A stretch of DNA of 64,000 bases from the NCBI RefSeq assembly GCF_031177825.1, contig NZ_JAPSKE010000014.1, positions 1 to 64,000 of the forward strand. Reading direction: 5' to 3'. Shown here piece by piece: positions 56,069-64,000 of the stretch. The notes beneath the pieces were generated by a model. It worked only from the letters and a program-made list of their open reading frames with translations, was not told where the DNA came from and did no database searches. Positions within the stretch are counted from its first letter, which is position 1; each line of letters opens with the position of its first letter. The translations under genes were made by a program, and so were the position numbers. The stretch comes from Paenibacillus sp. Its GTDB lineage: Bacteria > Bacillota > Bacilli > Paenibacillales > YIM-B00363.

Positions 56069-56706
56069 GAAACGACTCCCCCTTTGAATGCTTTTTCGAT
56101 TTTTCCTAAGACGAGATCCGCCGCCAAGGCGAGCGCGATCGCTGCGGCCGCCCCGGTGAAGATGAGTTCTTCCTTGTTGACGCCGAGTCCCGAAAAGATG
56201 AGCTGCCCGAGACCGCCGGCCCCGATTAACGTCGCGAGCGTCGTCCAGCTAATGACGTATACGGTCGTCACTCGGATGCCCGACATGATGTACGGGACCG
56301 CCAACGGCAGCTGAATGGTCCACAGCCGCTGCTAGCCGCTGTACCCCATGCCTCTCGCCGCTTCCAAGATGCCGGTGTCGACCGAGCGGAACCCGGCGAA
56401 CGTATTCCGAAGAATCGGCAGCAGCGAATACAGAAACAAGGCGAATATCGCCGGGCGCAGCCCGATGCCGAACAGCGGAATCAGTACCGCGAGCAAGGCG
56501 AGGCTCGGAATCGTCTGGAACACGTTCGCGATGCCGAAGACCGTCGTCTTGATCCATCCCGGCCGATCGCCGGAAATATACGCCCCCAGCGGCACGGCCA
56601 CGAGGCAGCCGAGTACGACGGCGATTCCGGAAATCGTCAGATGCTCTCCCGCGGCGCGCAGGACGTCGGGGTATCTATCGAGCAGGAACGTCCAGTAATC
56701 GTTCAT
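56065..56706 (-). pseudogene. opuCB: Osmoprotectant ABC permease (OpuCB type) with in-frame amber stop
   Basis: One reading frame of 214 codons is broken only by TAG at 56334-56332 (codon 125). Upstream lies MNDYWTFLLDRYPDVLRAAG through ARGMGYSG; downstream QRLWTIQLPLAVPYIMSGIR continues in the same frame to the normal end at 56065. The break falls in the EAA loop that contacts the ATPase, where the sister permease (54537-55169) has NAWQLLWK. TGG to TAG is therefore the probable change. The rest of the operon is intact and tightly overlapped. It may be a recent nonsense mutation, a readthrough case or a sequence error. Confidence 0.85.
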
Positions 56707-56713
56707 TGCTTCA

Positions 56714-57847
56714 TCACGCCCCCTCCGTCGGGTAGACGTCGGCCAGATGTTTGACGACGCTGCCTCTCGTCACCATGCCGAGGAACCGGCCCTCCCGATC
56801 CGCGACGGCGACGTATGGCGTCTGGTGCTCGGTCATGATTCGCAACGCTTCGGACAACGGCGTCCCCGTCGGCAGGACGTGAGGGAACGGTCTCGCCAGC
56901 TCCGCGAGCGTCTTCGTTTCGTCTCGGTAATGCTCCAGCACGCTGTACACCGATACGGTGCCGCGAAGCTTCTTCCATTGATCGACGACGAGCAGCGAGT
57001 CGACCCGTTTGTTTTGCATGATTTTGACCGCTTCGGCCAACCCCTTGGTGGGCTGGGCCGTTACCGGCTGCGTCGTCATGACGTCGTCTACCGTCGGCAC
57101 GTCGGCGAATTCCTGCCCGATCAGCCGCTTCTTCCCGACGAAGCTGGAGACGAACTCGTTGGCCGGATGCCTTAGAATCGCTTCCGGGCTGCCTTGCTGC
57201 ATGACGCGGCCGTCTTTCATGAGCACGATATGGTCCGCGATTTTGATCGCTTCGTCCATGTCGTGCGTGACGAAGACGATCGTCTTTTTCAAGTCCTGCT
57301 GCAGCCGTACGAGTTCATCCTGCAGCTGTTCTCGGCTGATCGGGTCGAGCGCGCTGAACGGCTCATCCATCAAGATGATGTCCGGCTCCGCGGCGAGCGC
57401 CCGAATGACGCCGATCCGCTGCTGCTGCCCGCCGCTAAGCTCCGACGGGTACCGGTTCCGGTACGTATCCGGATCCAACCCGACGAGCTCGAGCAGCTCG
57501 TCGACGCGCCGTTCGGTCTTCTTCGCGTCCCACTTCAGCAGCTTCGGCACGACCGCCACGTTCGCCGCGATCGTCATATGCGGAAACAAGCCGATGCTCT
57601 GAATGACGTACCCGATGCTGCGGCGCAGCGTCACCGAATCGATCGTGGATATATCCTTGCCGGCGACCGAAATTTTCCCGCTCGTCGGCCGGATCAACCG
57701 GTTGATCAGCTTCATCGTCGTCGTTTTCCCGCAGCCGCTCGGCCCGATCAAAACGTTGAGGTCTCCCTCGCGGAAATGGAGCTCGATATCCTGAAGCGCC
57801 CGGAACCCGTCGTCGTACACCTTATTGACTTGCTCTAGCTTAATCAT
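56714..57847 (-). CDS. opuCA: Osmoprotectant ABC transporter ATPase with CBS domains (OpuCA type)
   Basis: 377 residues. Walker A is GPSGCGKTT (35-43), the signature is LSGGQQQR (137-144) and Walker B is IILMDEPFSALD. Two C-terminal CBS domains (about 250-370; MTTQPVTAQPTKGLAEAVKI and HQTPYVAVADREGRFLGMVT) are typical of ionic-strength- or nucleotide-sensing OpuC ATPases. Only 27 bases separate it from the recombinase gene upstream, leaving little room for a separate promoter. Confidence 0.93.
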   Translation of the reverse strand: MIKLEQVNKVYDDGFRALQDIELHFREGDLNVLIGPSGCGKTTTMKLINRLIRPTSGKISVAGKDISTIDSVTLRRSIGYVIQSIGLFPHMTIAANVAVVPKLLKWDAKKTERRVDELLELVGLDPDTYRNRYPSELSGGQQQRIGVIRALAAEPDIILMDEPFSALDPISREQLQDELVRLQQDLKKTIVFVTHDMDEAIKIADHIVLMKDGRVMQQGSPEAILRHPANEFVSSFVGKKRLIGQEFADVPTVDDVMTTQPVTAQPTKGLAEAVKIMQNKRVDSLLVVDQWKKLRGTVSVYSVLEHYRDETKTLAELARPFPHVLPTGTPLSEALRIMTEHQTPYVAVADREGRFLGMVTRGSVVKHLADVYPTEGA

Positions 57848-57874
57848 TGCGCGTTACGTCACTTCCTCTCTTGT

Positions 57875-58723
57875 CTATACATCTTCGAAATAACGAACGG
57901 TCGTCTGCGGCGACTTGTGTCCGGCCCAATCTCGAATCCGTTCGACGCTAGCCCCTTCCCGGGCGAGGCGTCTGCAGTACGTATGTCGCAGCTCGCTGCA
58001 GCGTACGGGAAAACCCGCCTTCGCCGATAACGACTCGACGGCGAACTGCACCGCTCTCGGCTGCATGAACCCCGAACGTTCCGTAACGAACAAGTAGTCG
58101 CTTTCCTTATGCTTCGAACGAATCGCCTCCGACCGATGCCGGCGCCAACGAAGAAGCGGCACGAGCGCGCGGTCGTCCAGCGGCACGCCTCGGAGGAACG
58201 AGCCTGATTCGTCGGTGACGACGAGCCGCGAGCCTTGAAGACTGTCCAGCCGAAGGTACGAAACCTCCTTCACGCGAAGACCGGCGAAGAGCATCGCGGC
58301 GAGCAGCGCTTCGTTCCGAACGCCGTTCTCGACGGTCAAGGCGTTGGAGGCTGCGGCGAGCAACGCGCGTTCCTGCGCTTCGGACAGCCATTGAATCGGA
58401 AGCGGCGCGTTCGCGGCGAGCCGAAGTCCCTCCGCGGCGGTCGAATCCGCGGCGCCTTCGCCGCCGGCCCATTGGAAGAACGTGCGCGCGATCGACATCC
58501 GTTTGTTGATCGTCGCCGGCTTCATGCCGCCGGCCTGCAAGTCGTTTCGATAGCGGAGCAGGTCGTCCGTCGTCGCCTCGGCCAAGCCGCCCGGTCGTTC
58601 GCCCAGCTTCGTTAGGAGCGCTTCCAGCTCGGCGACGTACAGCTTTATCGTGCTTTCCTCCTTTTTCTCGTTCCGTAAGTAAAGCGCGAACGCTTCGAGG
58701 AGCATCCGGTTTACCCGTTCCAC
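57875..58723 (-). CDS. Atypical XerD-like tyrosine recombinase
   Basis: 282 residues. An N-terminal SAM-like core-binding domain (about 7-87) precedes the catalytic domain. Arg150 (FAGLRVKEV), Arg246 (SELRHTYC), His269 (WAGHKSPQTT) and Tyr278 (VRYFED) are present. The His expected three residues before Arg246 is Ser243. The beta-hairpin lysine has no counterpart between residues 162 and 203. Catalysis may be weak or lost. The GTG start at 58723 has AGGTG upstream. It heads the accessory block and reads into opuCA. Confidence 0.88.
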   Translation of the reverse strand: MERVNRMLLEAFALYLRNEKKEESTIKLYVAELEALLTKLGERPGGLAEATTDDLLRYRNDLQAGGMKPATINKRMSIARTFFQWAGGEGAADSTAAEGLRLAANAPLPIQWLSEAQERALLAAASNALTVENGVRNEALLAAMLFAGLRVKEVSYLRLDSLQGSRLVVTDESGSFLRGVPLDDRALVPLLRWRRHRSEAIRSKHKESDYLFVTERSGFMQPRAVQFAVESLSAKAGFPVRCSELRHTYCRRLAREGASVERIRDWAGHKSPQTTVRYFEDV

Positions 58724-58760
58724 GATGAGTCACCTACTTTCCGTACGTCATTCACAGATC

Positions 58761-58797
58761 TTAATTCTGCGATGAATAATTAATTCTATGATGAATA
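58761..58797. repeat. Two tandem 18-bp direct repeats at the recombinase promoter
   Basis: Copies at 58761-58778 and 58780-58797 (pattern TTAATTCTnnGATGAATA) match at 16 of 18 positions, with a 19-bp period. They cover the transcription start and touch the -10 of the recombinase promoter. Operator or arm-type recombinase sites are both possible. Confidence 0.75.
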
Positions 58798-58825
58798 TTA
58801 TATGGGCTTCTTTACCATCGCTCAA
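58797..58825 (-). promoter_or_regulatory. Sigma-A promoter of the recombinase gene
   Basis: TTGAGC (58825-58820) and a perfect TATAAT (58802-58797) with a 17-base spacer on the minus strand. Transcription would start near 58790, inside the tandem repeats. The rest of the 58826-58946 interval shows nothing further that I can name. Confidence 0.75.
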
Positions 58826-58946
58826 CCCGGCCCAGACGCCTCCTTTCTGCTCTATCCAGCCTCAGCCGGGCTCACGTCCAGATACATAAGCGATTCTTAT
58901 AAATCCGCCCCGATCCTCCCGGATGCTGTAACGCCGGTTTTCTAGC

Positions 58947-58989
58947 CAAAAAAAGAAAAAGACCCGTCGCCGCTTGGCAACAGGTCTTT
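58947..58989 (-). terminator. Rho-independent terminator of smc-ftsY
   Basis: AAAGACC pairs with GGTCTTT around an inner GTTGC/GCGAC stem, followed by a T-rich tract on the minus strand, about 30 bases after the ftsY stop. Confidence 0.88.
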
Positions 58990-59018
58990 CCTCGGTCGTT
59001 TCTTATGAAATTGCGTTG

Positions 59019-60011
59019 TTATTCCGTTTCCTCCGCTGCCCCTCCGAGCCCTAGGAACAGCGCGTTCACAAACTGCTCGGAATCGAAAGGCTGCAGGTCG
59101 TCGATCTTCTCGCCGAGCCCGACCATCTTGACCGGAAGCTCCATCTCCTGGCGAATCGCGATAACGATGCCGCCCTTGGCCGTGCCGTCCAGCTTCGTTA
59201 ACACGAGGCCGGTGACGCCGGTTTTCTCGCCGAACAGCTTCGCCTGCTGCAGCGCGTTCTGCCCCGTCGTCGCGTCGAGCACCAACAGCACCTCGTGAGG
59301 CGCTTCGGGCACTTCGCGGCGGATGACGCGGAAAATTTTGTTCAGCTCTTCCATCAAGTTCACTTTGTTTTGCAGTCGGCCCGCCGTATCGCAGATCAGT
59401 ACGTCCACGTTCCGCTGCTTCGCGGCATGGACCGCGTCGAAGATGACGGCCGCCGGGTCGGAGCCTTGTCCTTGCCGGATCACGTCCACGCCGGCGCGCT
59501 GCCCCCATACTTCCAGCTGTTCGATCGCCGCCGCGCGGAACGTATCGCCGGCCGCGAGCAGAACGGACTTGCCCTCTTGCTTCAATCGATGGGCGAGCTT
59601 GCCGATCGTCGTCGTCTTGCCTACGCCGTTCACGCCGACGACCAAGTAGATCGTCAGCCCTTCCGGCGCCGTCTTGAGCCGCTCCGTCTCTTCTCCGCCG
59701 GAGAGAAGCTCGACGAGCTTCTCGGTCAGAATCGGACGCAGCTCCTTCGGATCCTCGATCTTCCGCTTGCGCACTTCGACGCGCAGCTCGTCGATCAGCT
59801 TCATGACGGTGTTGATGCCTACATCGGCGCCGATCAAGATTTCCTCGAGCTCTTCGTAGAACGGCTCGTCGATCTTTTTCCGACGGGTGAACAGGTCCTC
59901 GACCTTGCCGACGAACGCGTCGCGCGTCTTGGACAAGCCTTCCTTAAACTTATTCGTGACCTCTTCCGCCTTGGAAGAGATGCTTTCTCTCAGCCTTTTA
60001 AAAAAGCTCAT
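59019..60011 (-). CDS. ftsY: Signal recognition particle receptor FtsY
   Basis: 330 residues. A short basic N-terminal region (MSFFKRLRESISSKAEEVTN) replaces the long acidic A domain of enterobacteria, as usual in Firmicutes. The NG domain shows VGVNGVGKTTTIGKLAH, AAGDTFRAAAIEQL, DTAGRLQNKVNLM and LTKLDGTAKGG. FtsY receives Ffh-ribosome complexes at the membrane. It is 19 bases downstream of smc. Confidence 0.96.
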   Translation of the reverse strand: MSFFKRLRESISSKAEEVTNKFKEGLSKTRDAFVGKVEDLFTRRKKIDEPFYEELEEILIGADVGINTVMKLIDELRVEVRKRKIEDPKELRPILTEKLVELLSGGEETERLKTAPEGLTIYLVVGVNGVGKTTTIGKLAHRLKQEGKSVLLAAGDTFRAAAIEQLEVWGQRAGVDVIRQGQGSDPAAVIFDAVHAAKQRNVDVLICDTAGRLQNKVNLMEELNKIFRVIRREVPEAPHEVLLVLDATTGQNALQQAKLFGEKTGVTGLVLTKLDGTAKGGIVIAIRQEMELPVKMVGLGEKIDDLQPFDSEQFVNALFLGLGGAAEETE

Positions 60012-60030
60012 GCTTTTCGTTACACGCTCC

Positions 60031-63000
60031 TTACGCTGTCATCGGCTGTTCTTCTTGATCGAGGCGCACCGACACGAGCTTCGATACGCCGCCTTCCTCC
60101 ATCGTGACGCCGTACAAGACGTCCGCTTCTTCCATCGTCCCCTTGCGGTGCGTCACGACGATGAATTGCGTGTGCATCGAAAATTCGCGCAAATATTGGG
60201 CGAATCGCGCGACGTTCGCTTCGTCCAACGCCGCTTCGACTTCGTCGAGCACGCAGAACGGCACCGGCTTGATCCGGAGTATCGCGAACAGCAGCGCGAT
60301 CGCCGTCAGCGCCCGCTCGCCTCCCGAGAGGAGCTGCAGGTTTTGCAGCTTCTTGCCCGGCGGCTGGGCGACGATGTCGATGCCCGTCTCGAGCAGGTTA
60401 TGCGGCTCCGACAAGACGAGATCGGCTCGTCCGCCGCCGAACAGCCTGGAGAAGACGTCGGTGAACTGCTCCCGAATCAACTCGAACGATTGCAGGAAGC
60501 GCTTCGACATCTCCTCTTCGATCTCGCGAATGACGCCGTACAGCGTCGTCTTCGCTTCGATGAGGTCGTTCCGCTGCCCCGCCAAAAATTCGTAGCGCTC
60601 GGACACCCTCGCATATTCCTCGATCGCGCCGAGATTGACTTCGCCCAGCGCGGAGATCGCCCGCTTCAAATCGCGAACCTCGATCTGCACGGCCGGCACG
60701 TCCTCCGGCACGTCGTAGCGCTCCTTGGCGAGCTCGTAGCTCAACTCGTAATCCTCCGCGAGCTTGCGGAGCAAGTTGTCGAGCTCCACGTCCAAGCGAT
60801 TGACGCGAATGTCGGTTTGCCTCGTCTGCTCTTCGACCGAACGCAACCGGTTCCGCTCCTCCCGCGTCGCGTTCTCCTCGCGTTCGAGCGCGGCGGTCTT
60901 CTCCGCGCGTTCCGCGCGGGCGAAGTCGAGCTTCTCGGCGCAAGCGTCCTTCAAGATGCGCAGGTGGTTCGCCTGCTCCGTCCTTGCGTTCGAATCGCGC
61001 TCGTAGCCGGCGAGCTCTTCCAGCAGCCTCGCCTCCGCTTGCAGCGCCGTCGTCCGCTCTTCTTCGAGCGCGTCGGTTTCGGTTTGGAGCCGGGTCAGCT
61101 GCGCGGTCACGGCCATCTTGTCCTGCGCGGCCGCCGCCGCCTTCACCTTCCATTCCGTCAGCTGCTGCTGCGTCTCCTCCTTCGCCGATTGAGCCGCCTT
61201 GCGGCGAAGCTCCGCTTCGCGAATCGCCTCCGTGAGCGCCTTCTCTTCCTCGGCGAGCCGTTCGATTCGCGAACCGAGCTCCGCTCGTCGGTCCGCTTCG
61301 GTGGACGTCTCTTCGGCGAGGGTCGCCGCATCGGCTTCAAGGATGTCCAGCTGCTGCTTCGCCGCGCGAAGCTCGGAGTCCATGCGGCTCAGCTCCGATC
61401 TCGCCTCGGTTTCTTCCCCGCGCTTGCGCTCGCCCGCGTCGCGGCAACCCTCGAGCTGCTTCTGCAGCGCGGCCGCTTCGGCGCGAACCGCGTCCACCGA
61501 TTCGCGCAGCTTGCCGATTTGCCGCTCGGCCGCCTCGATCTCCTTCGTCAGCTCGTCGATCTGACGCGTTCGGCCGAGCAGCGACACGTTCTTCTTCTGC
61601 AGGCTTCCTCCGGTCATGGAGCCGCCCGCGTTCACGACGTCGCCTTCGAGCGTAACGACGCGGTACCGGTATTGCAGCTTCGCCGCGATCCGGTTCGCGT
61701 GCTCGAGCGTGTCGGCGATGACGACGTTGCCGAGCAAGCTGTGCACGATGCCCGAATACGCCGCGTCGAACGAGACGAGCTCCGCGGCGACGCCGACGAA
61801 GCCTTCGGCGCTCGACGCCGAGCGGCGTTCGCTTTCCGGAATCGAACGCGGCTTAATGACCTCGAGCGGCAGGAACGTCGCCCGTCCGAGCTGGCGGGAC
61901 TTCAAATATTGAATCGCTTCCCGCGCCCGCGCTTCGTTCTCGACGACGATGTGCTGCAGCGCGGCGCCCAGCGACGTCTCGACCGCGAGCTCGTAAGCGC
62001 CCGGCACGCGGATGATTTCCGCGACGGCGCCGCGAATGCCTTGCAGGGAGCTCTTCTGCTTCGCCTTCAGTACCTCACGGACGCCGAGCGCGAAGCCGTC
62101 GTAATCGTCCTGAAGATCCTGAATCGTCTGCTTCCGCGAGACGAGCGCGTCGACCTTCTGCTCCCACTTCCGAACCGTCGCCTGCACTTCTTCCAACAGC
62201 CCTTGCTTTTCGTGAATCAGCTGGCTGAGCTCCATGTATCGATTGCGCTCGCCTTCGATTTGCGCCTTGAGGGACTCGAGACGGGACAGCCAATCTTCCC
62301 GGCACGCTTCCAGTTCCCTCAGCCGCGCGTTCGCTTTCTCGCGGTCTTCGGCGAGTCTGGCGGCACGTCGGCCGGATTGCTCCGATTGCGCCTCTACGTA
62401 TTTCAATTCGTTGCGGGCCGACGCCAGCTCGTTCAGCTTGTCGAGCAGCTCCGCCTTCAGACGCTCTTCGGTCTCGCCGAGGGCGCCGCCCGTCTCCGCG
62501 AGCAGGCGGTCTTCCTCGAGGCGAATGTTGCGGTTAAGCTCGTCCAACTCCCGCGTGATCGCGTCGCGCTGCGTTCGGAGCTGCTCGTTCTCCGCGGCGC
62601 GCTCTTCCAGCTTTCTCGCGAGCGACTTCGCCGCGTCCCGCTGCGTCTCGACGTTTTCTTCCGCGTGCTTGCGCCGTTCCTTCAAAATTTCGCCGGCGCT
62701 GATCGTCTTCTCCAACTCTTCGCTCGTATGTAACAGCTCGGATTGCAGCCCTTCGAGCGTCTCGTCCAGTTTGCGCAGCGCAAGACGCCGATCTTCCAGC
62801 TCCGCATCGTGGGCGGAGACGACCGAGGCGAGCTTCAGCTCCTCGTCTTTCAATCGTTTCAACGTTTCCGTCGCTTCCGTCCACGACCGGTGCAGCTCGC
62901 CGATGCTATGCACGTACAGCGAAACCTCTTTCGACTTCAGCAGCTCCTTCAACCGCTTGAACTCGACGGCTTTCTCGGACTGCTTCTTCAGCGGCTCCAG

Positions 63001-63603
63001 CTGATCCTCGAGCTCGGAGGTCAGATCGCGGATCCGCACGAGATTCGCTTCCGTCTCCTCGAGTCGCTTCGAAGCTTCTCTCTTCCTGGATTTATATTTG
63101 ACGATCCCGGACGCTTCCTCGAAGATGCCGCGGCGGTCTTCGGACCGCGTGCTTAAGATCTCTTCGATGCGGCCTTGTCCGATGATCGAATAAGCTTCCT
63201 TCCCGATGCCCGTATCCATGAACAGCTCGGTGATGTCCTTCAAGCGGCATGGTTGTTTATTGATGAAATATTCGCTCTCGCCGTTGCGGTGCAGCCTGCG
63301 GGTGACCGTCACTTCGCTGAAGTCGAGGGACAGCGCGTTGTCGCCGTTATCGAGCGTCAGCGACACTTCGCTGAAGTTCACCGCTTTGCGCGCGTCGCTC
63401 CCGGCGAAGATGATGTCCTGCATATTGCCGCCGCGGAGGCTCTTCGCGCTCTGCTCGCCGAGCACCCAGCGTATGGAATCGGATATGTTGCTCTTGCCGC
63501 TGCCGTTCGGACCGACGACCGCCGTAATGCCGGATACGAATTCCAGCTCCGTCCGATCGGCGAACGACTTAAAGCCGGCCAGCTCTAGTCTCTTAAGAAA
63601 CAA
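60031..63603 (-). CDS. smc: Chromosome partition protein SMC
   Basis: 1190 residues. The N-terminal Walker A is VVGPNGSGKSNISDSIRW. Long coiled coils (about 170-500 and 680-1020) flank a hinge domain (about 510-670). The C-terminal head has the ABC signature LSGGERALTAIALLFAILRI and Walker B FCVLDEVEAALDEANV. SMC with ScpA and ScpB compacts and segregates chromosomes. The start is TTG at 63603, supported by GGGGTG seven bases upstream. A 948-codon open frame on the other strand is a GC-driven shadow. Confidence 0.96.
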   Translation of the reverse strand: MFLKRLELAGFKSFADRTELEFVSGITAVVGPNGSGKSNISDSIRWVLGEQSAKSLRGGNMQDIIFAGSDARKAVNFSEVSLTLDNGDNALSLDFSEVTVTRRLHRNGESEYFINKQPCRLKDITELFMDTGIGKEAYSIIGQGRIEEILSTRSEDRRGIFEEASGIVKYKSRKREASKRLEETEANLVRIRDLTSELEDQLEPLKKQSEKAVEFKRLKELLKSKEVSLYVHSIGELHRSWTEATETLKRLKDEELKLASVVSAHDAELEDRRLALRKLDETLEGLQSELLHTSEELEKTISAGEILKERRKHAEENVETQRDAAKSLARKLEERAAENEQLRTQRDAITRELDELNRNIRLEEDRLLAETGGALGETEERLKAELLDKLNELASARNELKYVEAQSEQSGRRAARLAEDREKANARLRELEACREDWLSRLESLKAQIEGERNRYMELSQLIHEKQGLLEEVQATVRKWEQKVDALVSRKQTIQDLQDDYDGFALGVREVLKAKQKSSLQGIRGAVAEIIRVPGAYELAVETSLGAALQHIVVENEARAREAIQYLKSRQLGRATFLPLEVIKPRSIPESERRSASSAEGFVGVAAELVSFDAAYSGIVHSLLGNVVIADTLEHANRIAAKLQYRYRVVTLEGDVVNAGGSMTGGSLQKKNVSLLGRTRQIDELTKEIEAAERQIGKLRESVDAVRAEAAALQKQLEGCRDAGERKRGEETEARSELSRMDSELRAAKQQLDILEADAATLAEETSTEADRRAELGSRIERLAEEEKALTEAIREAELRRKAAQSAKEETQQQLTEWKVKAAAAAQDKMAVTAQLTRLQTETDALEEERTTALQAEARLLEELAGYERDSNARTEQANHLRILKDACAEKLDFARAERAEKTAALEREENATREERNRLRSVEEQTRQTDIRVNRLDVELDNLLRKLAEDYELSYELAKERYDVPEDVPAVQIEVRDLKRAISALGEVNLGAIEEYARVSERYEFLAGQRNDLIEAKTTLYGVIREIEEEMSKRFLQSFELIREQFTDVFSRLFGGGRADLVLSEPHNLLETGIDIVAQPPGKKLQNLQLLSGGERALTAIALLFAILRIKPVPFCVLDEVEAALDEANVARFAQYLREFSMHTQFIVVTHRKGTMEEADVLYGVTMEEGGVSKLVSVRLDQEEQPMTA

Positions 63604-63651
63604 GTGAAATCACCCCAGCCTATTGTAGCACAACAACGGCGCCTTCCGCCT

Positions 63652-63682
63652 AAAAAAGAAGCCCGCCGCTATCGGCGAGGCT
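63652..63682 (-). terminator. Terminator overlapping the rnc stop codon
   Basis: AGCC-CGCCG pairs with CGGCG-GGCT on the minus strand, followed by TTCTTTTTT. The rnc stop codon TAG (63671-63669) lies in the loop region, so the last rnc codons form the 5' arm. Confidence 0.8.
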
Positions 63683-64000
63683 CGCGGCCCGCCGCGGCGA
63701 TCCGTTGCAGCGCTTCGGCCGCGGCTTCTTGCTCCGCCTCTTTCTTCGTGCGACCCGAACCGGCGCCGTACGATTCTCCTTGAATGCGGGCTTCGATGAT
63801 AAATTCCCGTTCGTTGGCGGGCCCGCGCTCTTCGCGAACGACGTATTCGACGGCGCCGAGCGCGAGCTGCTGCACCTTCTCGTGCAGCCTCGACTTCGCG
63901 TCGATGACGCCGCGCTCGACGTACGCTTCGATCTCGGGGAACATATGCGCCGTCAGAAACTTTATGACGGCGTCCCACCCGGCGTCGAGATACAGAGCGC
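63669..64000 (-). CDS. rnc: Ribonuclease III (5' part cut by window edge)
   Basis: About 110 C-terminal residues. The end of the nuclease domain (ALYLDAGWDAVIKFLTAHMF) is followed by the double-stranded RNA-binding domain (DAKSRLHEKVQQLALGAVEY, then YGAGSGRTKKEAEQEAAAEA). RNase III processes rRNA precursors and structured mRNAs. It precedes smc, as in Bacillus subtilis. The ATG at 63944 is internal; the coding frame continues off the window. Confidence 0.95.
   Translation of the reverse strand, partial: ALYLDAGWDAVIKFLTAHMFPEIEAYVERGVIDAKSRLHEKVQQLALGAVEYVVREERGPANEREFIIEARIQGESYGAGSGRTKKEAEQEAAAEALQRIAAAGREPRR

Noticed and set aside
59887..62733. 948-codon plus-strand open frame opposite smc
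   Set aside because: Arg/Leu/Val-rich shadow of a GC-rich coding strand with no recognisable domain; smc is certain on the other strand.

Overview
The window reads as chromosome of a GC-rich, spore-former-type Firmicute of the Paenibacillaceae. The reasons are the single long fla/che operon in Bacillales order with FliY, CheC and CheD, CodY next to HslVU, the ylqF-rnhB-ylqG-ylqH neighbourhood, and AGGAGG-type ribosome sites. The genus is inferred from gene order and protein character only. Almost everything is on the minus strand; only comM and a MOSC-domain gene are on the plus strand. Window coordinates therefore run backwards through the operons.

Right end to 47 kb (reading leftwards): the end of rnc, then smc and ftsY. 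An accessory block follows (58.7-53.8 kb): an atypical tyrosine recombinase, an OpuC-type osmoprotectant ABC transporter whose first permease gene carries an in-frame amber stop, and a divergent MOSC gene. Core translation and secretion genes resume under a good sigma-A promoter: ylxM, ffh, rpsP, khpA, rimM, trmD, then rplS with its own promoter and leader, lepB, rbgA and rnhB.

47-40 kb: ylqG and ylqH, distant relatives of the flagellar export ruler FliK and of the FlhB C-terminal domain, lie outside the flagellar operon beside yraN. comM reads the other way from a leader with a terminator-like hairpin that buries its ribosome site. sucCD follows, with a structured 3' region.

40-32 kb: dprA, topA, trmFO, xerC, hslV, hslU and codY, a conserved Firmicute cluster covering DNA uptake and processing, topology, tRNA modification, chromosome resolution, proteolysis and nutrient sensing.

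31.7-0.5 kb: the fla/che operon. It runs flgB-flgC-fliE-fliF-fliG-fliH-fliI-fliJ-motE-like-fliK-flgD-TIGR02530 gene-flgG/E-flbD-fliL-fliM-fliY-cheY-fliO-fliP-fliQ-fliR-flhB-flhA-flhF-flhG-cheB-cheA-cheW-cheC-cheD-small membrane gene-sigD-fapA-like gene and three small conserved genes. It encodes basal body, export apparatus, motor switch, hook, chemotaxis core and the late flagellar sigma factor. Many neighbours overlap by 1-11 bases, implying translational coupling. The window ends in rpsB, which has its own promoter.

Most of the window is core genome. The parts most worth a second look are the comM leader, the amber codon in the OpuC permease, the recombinase that lacks two catalytic residues and has tandem repeats at its promoter, and the orphan FliK/FlhB-like pair.
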